From positions 310,001-374,000 of the forward strand of contig JAXMCW010000001.1 of NCBI GenBank assembly GCA_046349155.1: a stretch of 64,000 nt of DNA, read 5' to 3'. The position numbers were made by a program, and so were the translations under genes. Origin of the DNA: Alsobacter sp046349155 (GTDB taxonomy: Bacteria > Pseudomonadota > Alphaproteobacteria > Rhizobiales > Beijerinckiaceae). The notes under the pieces are model-generated. The model was not told the DNA's origin and did not search any database. It saw only the letters and a list, made by a program, of their open reading frames with translations. Below, one piece after another: positions 54,316 through 63,379 of the stretch (position 1 is its first letter; each line of letters opens with the position of its first letter).

Positions 54316-54697
54316 GGGGCGGACGAGGCCTCGAACAATTCCGGGAGCGAAGCGGCCCACGCTGCCGTTCCGCGCGGCTCCGGCTCGGCACACCCTAGCC
54401 GGGTACGCCACGAGGATGTCCGCTGGAAAGCGTCTCTTTCGTGGCGCTGTCATCTTGCACTGTCATCATGCCATCAATTCTTAATGATTCGGACACCAAG
54501 CCCGCGCGGGCGGTCCGCGCTCCGCGCCGCGGCCATGGCGACTTGACGCTGCGCCACCGCCTCCACTATACACCCGCCATCTTTGAATGCTGCGTGGTTG
54601 CGATGGCGGCTCCGGCCGCCTTCTCTCTTTCGGAGCCTCCCGGGTCCCGCGAGGACCTGGCGTCGCCGCCGCGGACATGAACTGAAGGACGAAGACC
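54316..54697. other. Divergent promoter region of the DUF3108 gene and rpmB
   Basis: 382 bases without a gene. Contains the rpmB promoter at 54543-54571 and an rpmB leader of about 120 nucleotides. Confidence 0.6.
54543..54571 (+). promoter_or_regulatory. Sigma-70 promoter of rpmB
   Basis: TTGACG (54543-54548), 17-base spacer, CTATAC (54566-54571). Close to the alphaproteobacterial housekeeping consensus and correctly oriented for the ribosomal protein gene. Confidence 0.72.
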
Positions 54698-54985
54698 ATG
54701 GCACGTCGGTGCGAGTTGACCGGCAAGGGCGTTCTGGTGGGCAACCTCGTGAGCCACTCGAACCGCAAGACGAAGCGGCGCTTCCTGCCGAACCTGCTGC
54801 ACGTCACGCTGCAGTCCGATGCTCTGCAGCGCTCGGTGCGCCTGCGCGTGTCGGCTCACGCGCTGCGCTCGGTCGAGCATCGCGGCGGCCTCGACGCCTT
54901 CCTGATCAAGGCGGCCGAGACCGAGCTGTCGCAGGGCGCGCGCGAACTGAAGCGCGAGATCCACAAGAAGGTCGCCGCGCAGTAA
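54698..54985 (+). CDS. rpmB: 50S ribosomal protein L28
   Basis: 95 residues, complete: MARRCELTGKGVLVGN, VSHSNRKTKRRFLPNL, and the VSAHALRSVEHRGGLDAFL segment are diagnostic of L28. Structural protein of the large ribosomal subunit near the exit-tRNA site. A typical housekeeping promoter precedes it and an intrinsic terminator follows, so it is monocistronic. Confidence 0.97.
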   Translation: MARRCELTGKGVLVGNLVSHSNRKTKRRFLPNLLHVTLQSDALQRSVRLRVSAHALRSVEHRGGLDAFLIKAAETELSQGARELKREIHKKVAAQ

Positions 54986-55015
54986 GCGCGGGTTTCCTTT
55001 GCGGGTGACTTCGGA

Positions 55016-55040
55016 GCCTCGCCCTCGCGGCGGGGCTTTT
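55016..55040 (+). terminator. Intrinsic terminator after rpmB
   Basis: GCCTCGCC CTCGC GGCGGGGC followed by TTTT; 8-bp stem with one G-T pair, 30 bases past the stop. Confidence 0.75.
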
Positions 55041-55054
55041 CGCTTGAGGATGCC

Positions 55055-55651
55055 ATGACCGTCCCCTTCAAGGCGCTGGCGCTTCCCGTCGTGGCGATGA
55101 CGCTCATCGTGGTCGCCTCCAACGTCCTGGTCCAGTACCCGTTCGAGCCCTTCGGTCTCGGCGACTACCTCACCTGGGGCGCGTTCACCTATCCCGTCTC
55201 CTTCCTCGTCACGGACCTCACCAACCGCCGCTACGGCGTGCGCGTGGCGCGGATGCTCGTGGCCGCGGGCTTCGTCATCGCCGTGGCGCTCTCGGTGGCG
55301 CTGGCCACGCCGCGCATCGCCGCGGCCTCGGGCACGGCCTACCTGGTGGGCCAACTCCTGGACGTCTCCGTGTTCAACCGCCTGCGGCGTGACGCGTGGT
55401 GGCACGCGCCGCTGGCCGGCAGCCTCGTGGGGTCGGCGCTCGACACCGCGCTGTTCTTCTCCATCGCCTTCGCCGGGCTGGCGGACATGTCCGTTCCCGT
55501 CACGCTCGGGGGCTGGACCGTCCCGCTCTGGGTGAGCCTCGCCATCTGCGACTTCGGCGTGAAGGTCGCCCTCGCGCTTCTCGCGCTCCTGCCCTACGGC
55601 GCGCTGCTGGGCGTGGTGCTGCCGGTGGAGCGCGCGCGCCGGGCCGCGTAG
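55055..55651 (+). CDS. Queuosine precursor transporter (YhhQ/VUT family)
   Basis: 198 residues, six hydrophobic helices. The family pattern VASNVLVQYPFEPFG, TYPVSFLVTDLTNRRYG and a LLDVSVFNRLRR segment are present; characterised YhhQ proteins import queuosine precursors (preQ0/preQ1 or queuine). The gene begins 14 bases after the rpmB terminator, so its own promoter must overlap that region or it depends on readthrough. Confidence 0.88.
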   Translation: MTVPFKALALPVVAMTLIVVASNVLVQYPFEPFGLGDYLTWGAFTYPVSFLVTDLTNRRYGVRVARMLVAAGFVIAVALSVALATPRIAAASGTAYLVGQLLDVSVFNRLRRDAWWHAPLAGSLVGSALDTALFFSIAFAGLADMSVPVTLGGWTVPLWVSLAICDFGVKVALALLALLPYGALLGVVLPVERARRAA

Positions 55652-55755
55652 CCTCGTCGTCATCGCATCAAGCGGTGAACGAGGCGATCGAGGGCACGCC
55701 TGGCGTCGACAGGGATTGCGTCGGTCCGGTCGCAAGGGCGACGGCGACCTCGACG

Positions 55756-56835
55756 CTAGCCCACCCCGGTCGCCAGCCTGAACTGAAGCAGCACTGTCTT
55801 CTGCAGCGACGAGAAATTGTCGTCGGAGATCATCGTCAGCAAGGTCTCTCCGCCGGGGCCGCGATGGACGGCGAGGCCCTCCATGTTGTCGATGGCGGTG
55901 GTCACCCCCGCCTCGATCAGGCTCGGCCCGTCGAGCAGCGCGCCGGGCCGGATGCTCCCCGCGGCGATGCGGCGGACGCGCATGCGGATGCCGGTGAAGA
56001 TCTGGAAGCGACGTTCCAGCAGCAGCATGTCGCCGCCCGGCAGGAAGGCGAGGTCGCTGATGTCGTAGCCGTCGTTGCGCGCCACCGAGAACTCGGCGAA
56101 GCCTCCGGTGAGCACGAAGCCGCGCGTGGGCGTGTCCTCGCCGGGGTCGGACCGCTCGGCGATCGCGATCAGGCGGCCGGCCAGAGGACCCGCGGGCACG
56201 ACCCCGACGGCCTCGAGGCTCCTGTTGGCGGGCAGTTGCTTGATGGAGGCCGGGGCCGGCACGACCTGGCCCGCCGCCCCGAGCCCGTCCTGGCCGATGG
56301 CGAAGCGCAGGACCTCGTGCACCCGCTCCACACCGACATAGGCCACGCCGCCGGCCAGGGCCAGGCTCTCGGTGTCGAAGCGTCGCGTGCTGGCAACCGG
56401 CCTGCCGTCCGGTCCGAGGATGGGAGCGAGCAGCGTGTCCGCCAGCCCGACGGGTCGGCCGTCGTCGACGACGAGGCGGGCGGACAGCCAGCTGCCGTGG
56501 TCGCTGACGGAGAGCAGGCGGCCCTCCGGCCCGATCCAGAGCCCGGACCAGCCGCCGAAGCGCTTGTCGGCGCTGCTCAGCTCGACCCCGCCCACGAAGT
56601 CGAGTTCGCCGAAGCGGGTTCGGTCGCCTGCGATGGGCGAGAAGCGCCGGAAGGGCCGCGACACCACCGCGATCGCGTGGCTGGCGATATCGGCGGGAAT
56701 GCGGGGCCCGGCCGCATCCCCGCTCCGCGCCGCGCCCTGGCGCGCGAAGGGGCCTGCCGCGAGTCCTGCGGGAAGCACCGCGCCCGCTGCCCCGAGGGCG
56801 GCGAGGCGGAGCAGCCTGCGGCGGTCCAGCCTCAT
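55756..56835 (-). CDS. Exported esterase-like phytase-family protein
   Basis: 359 residues with twin-arginine-type signal (RRRLLRLAALGAAGAVLPAG). The beta-propeller-like phytase/esterase domain (PF13449 type) is seen in GELDFVGGVELSSADKRFGG then WSGLWIGPEG, RRFDTESLALAGGVAYVGV, NRSLEAVGVV and IDNMEGLAVH with acidic residues for calcium. Real substrate unknown. Its ATG overlaps the cobT stop by four bases, so it is translationally coupled to cobT, a linkage common in this order. Confidence 0.8.
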   Translation of the reverse strand: MRLDRRRLLRLAALGAAGAVLPAGLAAGPFARQGAARSGDAAGPRIPADIASHAIAVVSRPFRRFSPIAGDRTRFGELDFVGGVELSSADKRFGGWSGLWIGPEGRLLSVSDHGSWLSARLVVDDGRPVGLADTLLAPILGPDGRPVASTRRFDTESLALAGGVAYVGVERVHEVLRFAIGQDGLGAAGQVVPAPASIKQLPANRSLEAVGVVPAGPLAGRLIAIAERSDPGEDTPTRGFVLTGGFAEFSVARNDGYDISDLAFLPGGDMLLLERRFQIFTGIRMRVRRIAAGSIRPGALLDGPSLIEAGVTTAIDNMEGLAVHRGPGGETLLTMISDDNFSSLQKTVLLQFRLATGVG

Positions 56836-58745
56836 GCGCGGGCGAGGCTGCGCCGCTGCGCCGGCGCCGCGCGGGCCGGAGCCTTGGGCGCGGTGGTTTC
56901 CTCGAAGAGCTCCGCCAGCTTCTCCGTCATGGCCCCGCCGAGTTCCTCCGCGTCGACGATGGTGACGGCGCGCCGGTAATAGCGCGTCACGTCGTGGCCG
57001 ATGCCGATGGCGATCAATTCAACGGGCGAGCGGGTCTCGATGTCCTCGATGACCCAGCGCAGGTGCCGCTCGAGGTAGTTGCCGGGATTGACCGAGAGCG
57101 TGCTGTCGTCGACCGGCGCGCCGTCGGAGATCATCATCAGGATCTTGCGCTGCTCGGGCCGGCCGAGCAGGCGCTTGTGGGCCCAGTCCAGGGCCTCGCC
57201 GTCGATGTTCTCCTTGAGCAGGCCCTCGCGCATCATGAGCCCGAGGTTTTTCCGGGCGCGGCGCCATGGGGCGTCGGCGGGCTTGTAGATGATGTGGCGC
57301 AGGTCGTTGAGGCGGCCCGGGTTCGACGGCTTGCCGGCCTGCAGCCAGAGCTCGCGCGACTGGCCGCCCTTCCAGGCGCGCGTCGTGAAGCCGAGGATCT
57401 CGACCTTCACGCCGCACCGCTCCAGCGTCCGGGCCAGGATGTCGGCGCATGTGGCCGCCACCGTGATGGGCCGCCCGCGCATCGAGCCCGAATTGTCGAT
57501 CAGCAGCGTCACGACCGTGTCGCGGAAGTTGGTGTCTTTCTCCCGCTTGAAGGAGAGGGGCTGGTAGGGATCGAGGATGATGCGTGGCAGGCGCGCCGGA
57601 TCGAGCGAGCCTTCCTCGAGGTCGAACTCCCAGGCCCGGTTCTGCTGCGCCATCAGGCGGCGCTGCAGCCGGTTCGCGAGCCGGGCGACCACGCCCTGGA
57701 GGTGCGAGAGCTGCTTGTCGAGATAGGCGCGCAGGCGCGCGAGCTCCTCTGCGTCGCAGAGTTCCTCGGCCTCGACCGCCTCGTCGAACTTGGTGGAATA
57801 CGCCTTGTAGTCGGGGCCGCGGTGCTCCTTCGCGTTGGAGACGGGCGGGCGCCACGCCTCGGCGGCCTCGTCGCCGTCGGCGTCCTCGCTGTCCTCGGGC
57901 ATCTCGCCGCTCGGCCCTTCGGCCTGCTCGCTCATGCCCTCTTCCATGTCCTCGGCGGCCTCTTCCGAGCGCTCCATCTCCGCCTTGTCGGCGGAGGTCT
58001 GCTCCTCGGTCTCGCCATCTTCGCTCTGCTCGGACTCGCTCTGCTCCTCGCTCTGGTCGTCGTCCTGGTCGTCCTCGGGGTCGAGGTTGGACTCCTCGGC
58101 CATGTCGAGGCTGGCGAGCAGGTCGCGCACGGACCGGGCGAAGCTCCTCTGGTTCTCCAGGGCGGCGCCGAGGTTGTCGAGCTCCTTGCCCGCCTTCTCC
58201 TCGATCCAGGGGCGCCAGAGCTCGACGATCTTCTGCGCGGCGGCGGGAGGCTTGAGGCCGGTCAGCCGCTCACGCGCGATCATCGCCACCGCGTCCTCCA
58301 GCGGCGCGTCGGCACGGTCGGTGATCTGGTCGTACTTGCCGCGGTGGTACCGGTCCTCGAGCATCGCCGAGAGGTTGGAGGCGACGCCGCTCATGCGGCG
58401 CGAGCCGATGGCCTCGACGCGGGCCTGCTCGACGGCGTCGAAAACGGCGCGCGCGAGCTGTCCTTCCGGCGCGAGACGCCGGTGCACGGCGTCGTCGTGG
58501 CAGGCGAGCCGCAGCGCCATCGCGTCGGCATGGCCGCGCACGATGGCCGCGTCCGCCGCCGACATCTTGCGCGGCGGCTCGGGCAGCCGGGCGCGCTCCG
58601 GGGTCAGAGACGGCCGGTCGCTGGCGAAGGTGATCTCGAGCTCCGGCTGGCGCGCGAGCGCGCGCATGGCGCCCGCCACCGCCCGCTTGAACGGTTCGGC
58701 CGGCGCTTCCTTGGGCTGGGCTGGCTTGCGGTTTGAGGTGCTCAC
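56832..58745 (-). CDS. cobT: Aerobic cobaltochelatase subunit CobT
   Basis: 637 residues. With CobS and CobN it inserts cobalt into hydrogenobyrinic acid a,c-diamide in aerobic cobalamin synthesis. The C-terminal von Willebrand A domain has the MIDAS motif DNSGSMRGRP; the central ~100 residues are an extremely acidic Glu/Asp/Ser/Gln stretch typical of CobT. CobT gives metal-ion and partner contacts to the CobS AAA ring. It starts 48 bases after the cobS stop on the same strand. Confidence 0.95.
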   Translation of the reverse strand: MSTSNRKPAQPKEAPAEPFKRAVAGAMRALARQPELEITFASDRPSLTPERARLPEPPRKMSAADAAIVRGHADAMALRLACHDDAVHRRLAPEGQLARAVFDAVEQARVEAIGSRRMSGVASNLSAMLEDRYHRGKYDQITDRADAPLEDAVAMIARERLTGLKPPAAAQKIVELWRPWIEEKAGKELDNLGAALENQRSFARSVRDLLASLDMAEESNLDPEDDQDDDQSEEQSESEQSEDGETEEQTSADKAEMERSEEAAEDMEEGMSEQAEGPSGEMPEDSEDADGDEAAEAWRPPVSNAKEHRGPDYKAYSTKFDEAVEAEELCDAEELARLRAYLDKQLSHLQGVVARLANRLQRRLMAQQNRAWEFDLEEGSLDPARLPRIILDPYQPLSFKREKDTNFRDTVVTLLIDNSGSMRGRPITVAATCADILARTLERCGVKVEILGFTTRAWKGGQSRELWLQAGKPSNPGRLNDLRHIIYKPADAPWRRARKNLGLMMREGLLKENIDGEALDWAHKRLLGRPEQRKILMMISDGAPVDDSTLSVNPGNYLERHLRWVIEDIETRSPVELIAIGIGHDVTRYYRRAVTIVDAEELGGAMTEKLAELFEETTAPKAPARAAPAQRRSLARA

Positions 58746-58793
58746 GTCAGGCCTGGTCGTCCGCGATGCGGCGGGAGAGCGACGGCGCCGGCC

Positions 58794-59780
58794 TCAGGCC
58801 AGCGCCACGTTGACGGCGCTCTCCGGCAGTTCGACGCCGAAGGAGCGCTGGTAGAACTCGGCCACCAGCGAGCGCTCGAGCTCGTCGCACTTGTTGAGGA
58901 AGGTGAGGCGGAAGGCGAAGCCGATGTCCTTGAAGATGTCGGCGTTCTCCGCCCAGGTGATCACCGTGCGCGGGCTCATCACGGTCGACAGGTCGCCGTT
59001 GATGAAGGCGTTGCGGGTGAGGTCGGCCACGCGCACCATCTTGTTGACGATGTCGCGCCCTTCCTTGCCCGTGTAGTGCTTGGCCTTGGCCAGCACGATG
59101 TCGACTTCCTTGTCGTGCGGAAGGTAGTTGAGCGTGGTGACGATCGACCAGCGGTCCATCTGGCCCTGGTTGATCTGCTGCGTGCCGTGATAGAGGCCCG
59201 ACGTGTCGCCGAGGCCCACCGTGTTGGCCGTCGCGAAGAGGCGGAAGGCCGGGTGGGGCCGGATGACGCGCTTCTGGTCGAGCAGCGTCAGCTTGCCCGA
59301 GATCTCCAGCACGCGCTGGATCACGAACATCACGTCGGGTCGGCCGGCGTCGTACTCGTCGAAGCAGAGCGCGATGTTGTTCTGCAGCGCCCAGGGCAGG
59401 ATGCCGTCCTGGAACTCGGTGACCTGCTTGCCGTCCTTGAGCACGATCGCGTCCTTGCCGACGAGATCGATGCGCGAGACGTGGCTGTCGAGGTTGATGC
59501 GGATGCAGGGCCAGTTCAGGCGCGCCGCGACCTGCTCGACATGCGTCGACTTGCCGGTGCCGTGATAGCCCGTGACCATCACGCGGCGGTTGCGCGCGAA
59601 GCCGGCGAGGATCGCGAGGGTCGTGTCCTTGTCGAACAGGTAGTCCGGATCGAGGTCCGGAACGTGGGCGTCCGCCTCGGAGTAGGCGGGGACCTCGAGA
59701 TCGCTGTCGATCCCGAACACCTGGCGGGCGGACACCTTCATGTCCGGGAGGCCGGGCACCGTTGCAGTCGTGGCAGACAT
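58794..59780 (-). CDS. cobS: Aerobic cobaltochelatase subunit CobS (AAA+ ATPase)
   Basis: 328 residues. Walker A GYHGTGKST, Walker B ALCFDEYDAGRPDV, sensor region RLFATANTVGLGDTSGLY, and the N-terminal KVSARQVFGID match CobS. It forms a hexameric ATPase ring with CobT. ATG 59780 follows GAGG five bases upstream; the frame to 59855 is not conserved-looking. No cobalamin riboswitch was recognised upstream (59781-59958), so regulation by B12 is not evident. Confidence 0.95.
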   Translation of the reverse strand: MSATTATVPGLPDMKVSARQVFGIDSDLEVPAYSEADAHVPDLDPDYLFDKDTTLAILAGFARNRRVMVTGYHGTGKSTHVEQVAARLNWPCIRINLDSHVSRIDLVGKDAIVLKDGKQVTEFQDGILPWALQNNIALCFDEYDAGRPDVMFVIQRVLEISGKLTLLDQKRVIRPHPAFRLFATANTVGLGDTSGLYHGTQQINQGQMDRWSIVTTLNYLPHDKEVDIVLAKAKHYTGKEGRDIVNKMVRVADLTRNAFINGDLSTVMSPRTVITWAENADIFKDIGFAFRLTFLNKCDELERSLVAEFYQRSFGVELPESAVNVALA

Positions 59781-59958
59781 GAAACCTCGCTGGAATGGCA
59801 TGGCGCGCTGCCGCGCACCCGGTGGCGAGCCAGGAGGTTCGCGGACGAACCCCATGACGCCCCCGTTTCTGTCTCTTTAAGGGCTTGCAGGCCGGGAGGC
59901 AATTCGCGGGCCGGCGCGGCATGGCCGCCGTGCGTCCACGTCCTGCCCGCAGCGCGCG

Positions 59959-60582
59959 TCAGGCGAGACCGGCGTTCTTGAGCGTGTTGTAGGCGTTGAT
60001 GATCTCCCGCAGCCTGTCCTCCAGCGAGCGGTCGCCGCCATTGGCATCGGGATGGAGCTGCTTCACCAGCTGCTTGTAGCGAGCCTTCACCGTGGCCGCG
60101 TCGGCGCCCTCGTCGAGGCCCAGCGTGTCGTAGGCGCGGCGCGCCACCGGCCCGACGCCCGGACGGGAGGGAGGCTCGGCGTCGCGCGCGGCGCGCCCGG
60201 CGAAGCCCGCCGCCCGGAACACGCCGAGCGGATCCTCGAACGGGAACTCGACATTGGCGTCGCCGCCCTGTTTCGCGCGGGCCGCGTTCACGCCCATCGA
60301 CCAGGTCGGGCGATGGCCGATGATCGCCTCCTTCTGGTAGCGGGCCACGGCGTCGTCGGTCATGCCGGCGAAATAGTTGTAGCTCGCGTTGTATTCTCGC
60401 ACGTGGTCGAGGCAGAAGTGCCAGTACTGGCCTTCCTGCCCACGGCCCTTCGGCGCGCGGTGAGCGCCGGCCTCCGTGCAGCCCGGATGCTGGCAGCGCA
60501 TCGCCTCGGGATCCGGGCGCGCGTGGTCGGCCCGCCGCGGGCGGGTCCTGATCCGGTCGAAGATGCGCGAGTTGAGATTCAT
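59959..60582 (-). CDS. J-domain (DnaJ-like) protein upstream of cobS
   Basis: 207 residues. The C-terminal ~65 residues are a J domain (AYDTLGLDEGADAATVKAR, LVKQLHPDANGGD with the HPD triad). The N-terminal part has CQHPGCTEAGAHRAP and a WHFCLDHVREYN segment, a Cys/His set that could bind zinc. This architecture is conserved next to cobST in many Hyphomicrobiales. It would recruit an Hsp70 partner, perhaps for a chelatase-linked client; that link is inferred from position only. Confidence 0.88.
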   Translation of the reverse strand: MNLNSRIFDRIRTRPRRADHARPDPEAMRCQHPGCTEAGAHRAPKGRGQEGQYWHFCLDHVREYNASYNYFAGMTDDAVARYQKEAIIGHRPTWSMGVNAARAKQGGDANVEFPFEDPLGVFRAAGFAGRAARDAEPPSRPGVGPVARRAYDTLGLDEGADAATVKARYKQLVKQLHPDANGGDRSLEDRLREIINAYNTLKNAGLA

Positions 60583-60725
60583 GATCGAGGCATTATGAGG
60601 GGTCGGGCCGCTGCCGCAACCCGGGTGTTCGAATATCGTGCGGGGCGCCGGCGAGGCCAGATGCCGCGGCATGCAGCACGGCAGGGCAGCCCCGCGACGG
60701 GGTGGACTTGAAGAGAGGATCTGCG

Positions 60726-60992
60726 ATGTCCGTTAAGGATTCGATCGAGGCCAAGTTGACGGCCGCGCTGTCGCCCACCCGCCTCTCCGTGCTCGACGAC
60801 AGCGAAAAGCACCATGGCCACGGCGGCTGGCGCGAGGGCGGCGAGACCCACTTCTCCGTCGAGGTGGTGTCCGAGGCCTTCCGCGGCAAGGGCCGCGTCG
60901 AGCGCCACCGCATTGTCAACGCGCTGCTCGCCGAGGAACTCGCCGGCCGCGTGCACGCCCTGGCGATCAGCGCCAAGGCGCCGGGGGAGTGA
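60726..60992 (+). CDS. BolA family protein
   Basis: 88 residues. The BolA fold is recognised from SIEAKLTAALSPTRLSVLD, HHGHGGWREGGETHFSVEV and the helix RVERHRIVNALLAEEL. BolA proteins bind [2Fe-2S] clusters with monothiol glutaredoxins, using a conserved C-terminal His (RHR or RVHAL here). ATG 60726 begins MSVKDSIEAK. Divergent from the J-domain gene. Confidence 0.92.
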   Translation: MSVKDSIEAKLTAALSPTRLSVLDDSEKHHGHGGWREGGETHFSVEVVSEAFRGKGRVERHRIVNALLAEELAGRVHALAISAKAPGE

Positions 60993-61008
60993 CGATCAAG
61001 GACCTGGC

Positions 61009-62175
61009 CTATTTCACCCGCTCCAACACGCTCACGTAGTTCGCCACCGCGGCCCCGCCCATGTTGAAGACGCCGCCCAGGGTGGCGGCGGGGATCTGCA
61101 TGTCGCCCGCTTCGCCGCAGAGTTGCATCGCCGTGAGGGCGTGCATCGACACTCCGGTGGCTCCGATCGGATGGCCCTTCGCCTTGAGGCCGCCGGACGG
61201 GTTCACGGGCAGCTTGCCGTCCTTCTGCGTCCAGCCCTCCAGGATGGCCAGCGCTCCGCGTCCCTCGGGAACGAGGCCCATCGCCTCGTACTCGATGAGC
61301 TCGGCGATGGTGAAGCAGTCGTGGGTTTCAACGAAGGAGAGGTGCTCCAGCGTGACACCGGCCTGCATCAGGGCGCGCCGCCAGGCCTCCGAGCAGCCCT
61401 CGAAGCGCAGAATGTCGCGCTTCGACATGGGCAGGAAGTCCTGCACGTGCTGTGCGGCGCGGAAGGACACGGCGCGCGGGAACCGGCTCGCCGTCTCGGC
61501 GTCCGCGATCACCAAGGCCGCCGCCCCATCGGAAACGAGCGAGCAGTCGGTCCGCTTGAGCGGGCCCGCGACGAAGGGGTTCTTCTCGCTCTCCTGCCGG
61601 CAGAAGGCGAAGCCGAGGTCCTTGCGCATCTGCGCGTAGGGGTTGGCGACGCCGTTCCGGTGGTTCTTGGCCGCGATCATCGCCAGCGCGTCGGACTGGT
61701 CGCCGTGGCGCTGGAAATAAGCGGCGGCGATCTTGCCGAAGACGCCGGCGAAGCCCCCGGGCGTGTCGCCGTCCTCGGGCAGGTAGGAGGCCTTGAGCAG
61801 GTTGGCGCCGATCTCCGCCGCCGGCGTGCGCGTCATTTGCTCGACGCCGACCACGAGCACGATCTTCGAGTGGCCGGCCCCGATGCTCTTGAGCCCCTGA
61901 TGGATGGCGGCCGACCCGGTCGCGCAGGCGTTCTCCACCCGCGTGGCGGGTTTGAAGCGCAGGTCCCCGTCCGCCTGGAGCACGAGCGAGGCCGTGAAGT
62001 CCTGCGCGGAGAAGCCCGCGTTGTAGTGGCCGAGGACGATCTCGTCGACGTCGGCGGCCTCGATGCCGGCATTCTCCAGCGCCTCGCGCGTGACGCGCAC
62101 CACCAGGCTTTCCACGGATTCGGCGTCGTGCTTGCCGAAGGGAGTATGGGCCCATCCCACGATGCAGGCGGTCAT
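61009..62175 (-). CDS. Thiolase-family acetyl-CoA acetyltransferase (SCP2-type)
   Basis: 388 residues. The acylated cysteine is Cys84 in ENACATGSAA; the histidine sits in ETHDCFTIAE, and the C-terminal loop GGLKAKGHPIGATG is intact. The final thiolase Cys motif (C-x-G) is absent; the end reads GGVFNMGGAAVANYV, as in SCP2-type thiolases. Acts in acyl-CoA cleavage or condensation; substrate unknown. ATG 62175 has GAGGA upstream; the longer frame to 62478 overlaps the transporter gene. Confidence 0.85.
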   Translation of the reverse strand: MTACIVGWAHTPFGKHDAESVESLVVRVTREALENAGIEAADVDEIVLGHYNAGFSAQDFTASLVLQADGDLRFKPATRVENACATGSAAIHQGLKSIGAGHSKIVLVVGVEQMTRTPAAEIGANLLKASYLPEDGDTPGGFAGVFGKIAAAYFQRHGDQSDALAMIAAKNHRNGVANPYAQMRKDLGFAFCRQESEKNPFVAGPLKRTDCSLVSDGAAALVIADAETASRFPRAVSFRAAQHVQDFLPMSKRDILRFEGCSEAWRRALMQAGVTLEHLSFVETHDCFTIAELIEYEAMGLVPEGRGALAILEGWTQKDGKLPVNPSGGLKAKGHPIGATGVSMHALTAMQLCGEAGDMQIPAATLGGVFNMGGAAVANYVSVLERVK

Positions 62176-62249
62176 GGCGTCGTCCTCGTGTTTCGCCGTC
62201 GGACTCTGCGGCCTCAAGCACGCCTTCGCAAGCGGCAGAGCCGCACGTC

Positions 62250-63152
62250 CTATTGGGCAAGCATGAGCAGGGCGACGCCCGCGACGATCATCAGCATGCC
62301 CGCCCATTCGCGCGCGGAGGTCGACTGGTCGAACAAGCGGCGCGAGACGGCCTGGGCGAAAAGCACCTCGACCAGGGCCAGGGTCCGCACATTGGCCGCC
62401 GAGGTGAGCGAGAAGCCGATGAACCAGAACTGCGACGCGAAGGCGCCCATGAATCCCGCGAAGAGCGACGGCCGCCACGCGGCCGCGATGGCGGCCAGCG
62501 CCCTACGGTCGAACAGGCCCATCCAGAGCGCGAGCATGGCGGACTGCACGCCGAGGGACCAGCACAGCGTGGTCGTGGCCGCCAGCACAGGCGACGCGCC
62601 GGCCAGTTGCAGGATCGCGCCGCGGAAGCCGATCGCCGACAGGGCGAAGAAGGCTCCGGCGCCGATGCCCATCGCGGCCGGCCTGAGGCCTGCCGCCGTC
62701 GGCTTCTCCATGCCGGGCTTCAGCGCCATCAGCACCACGCCGGCCGTGGCGACGAGAATGGCCAGCGCCGCGAGCCAGGAGAGGTGATCCCCCAGCACGG
62801 CGATCCCGAAGACGGCGACCTGCACCGGCTCGGTCTTGATGTAGGCCGTGGTGACGGCGAAGGACCGCTCGCGCATGGCGGCGAGCATCAGCACCGTCGC
62901 CAGGATCTGGGTCACCGCCCCGGCGCAGACATAGGCCAGGAAGGCCGGCGTCGGCGCGGGCACGGACCAGCCGGTCACGCTCACCAGACCCACCAGGAAC
63001 AGGAGCGCGAAGGGCAGGCCGTAGAGGAAGCGCACCTGGCTCGCGCCCACCGTTCCGAGCGTGGCGGTGAGGCTGCGCTGCATGGCGTTGCGCGCCGTCT
63101 GGGCCGCGGCCGCCAGGAGGGTGGCGGGGATCCACAACAGGGTTGGCGTCAC
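62250..63152 (-). CDS. DMT-superfamily (EamA) transporter
   Basis: 300 residues, ten hydrophobic helices in two EamA repeats, e.g. TPAFLAYVCAGAVTQILAT and SLFAGFMGAFASQFWFIGF. A drug/metabolite exporter or permease; substrate unknown. GTG 63152 places the first helix seven residues in, as usual for the family; ATG 63209 in frame would add 19 residues of non-membrane sequence. Upstream of the thiolase gene on the same strand, 74 bases apart. Confidence 0.8.
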   Translation of the reverse strand: MTPTLLWIPATLLAAAAQTARNAMQRSLTATLGTVGASQVRFLYGLPFALLFLVGLVSVTGWSVPAPTPAFLAYVCAGAVTQILATVLMLAAMRERSFAVTTAYIKTEPVQVAVFGIAVLGDHLSWLAALAILVATAGVVLMALKPGMEKPTAAGLRPAAMGIGAGAFFALSAIGFRGAILQLAGASPVLAATTTLCWSLGVQSAMLALWMGLFDRRALAAIAAAWRPSLFAGFMGAFASQFWFIGFSLTSAANVRTLALVEVLFAQAVSRRLFDQSTSAREWAGMLMIVAGVALLMLAQ

Positions 63153-63379
63153 GGGGGATTTCCCAGGGCCGGGGCGGGCCTGCCGTGAGGCCTGCCCGAT
63201 CATGGCCATGATCAGAGGCTAGGGGCTGACTAGCAGCCAGGGGGCAGGCGCGCAACAGGACCCGGATCGCACGGCGCTAGGCAAAGCAAGCCGCGCGGGG
63301 TACGTATCTCCGACGTCGCAGCCCTCGGGCCTGGTGCAACTCGGCCGTCCCAGGACGGTCCGTCGACCGGAAGCCGTGC

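Noticed and set aside
56994..58736. 580-codon plus-strand frame opposite cobT
   Set aside because: Leucine/valine/glycine-rich mirror of the acidic CobT repeat; cobT has a MIDAS motif and operon context.
59781..59958. Cobalamin riboswitch upstream of cobS
   Set aside because: No B12-box-like sequence was seen and the interval is short and GC-rich without a clear fold.
60814..62787. 657-codon plus-strand frame across thiolase and transporter genes
   Set aside because: Crosses two well-supported minus-strand genes and has no recognisable domain.
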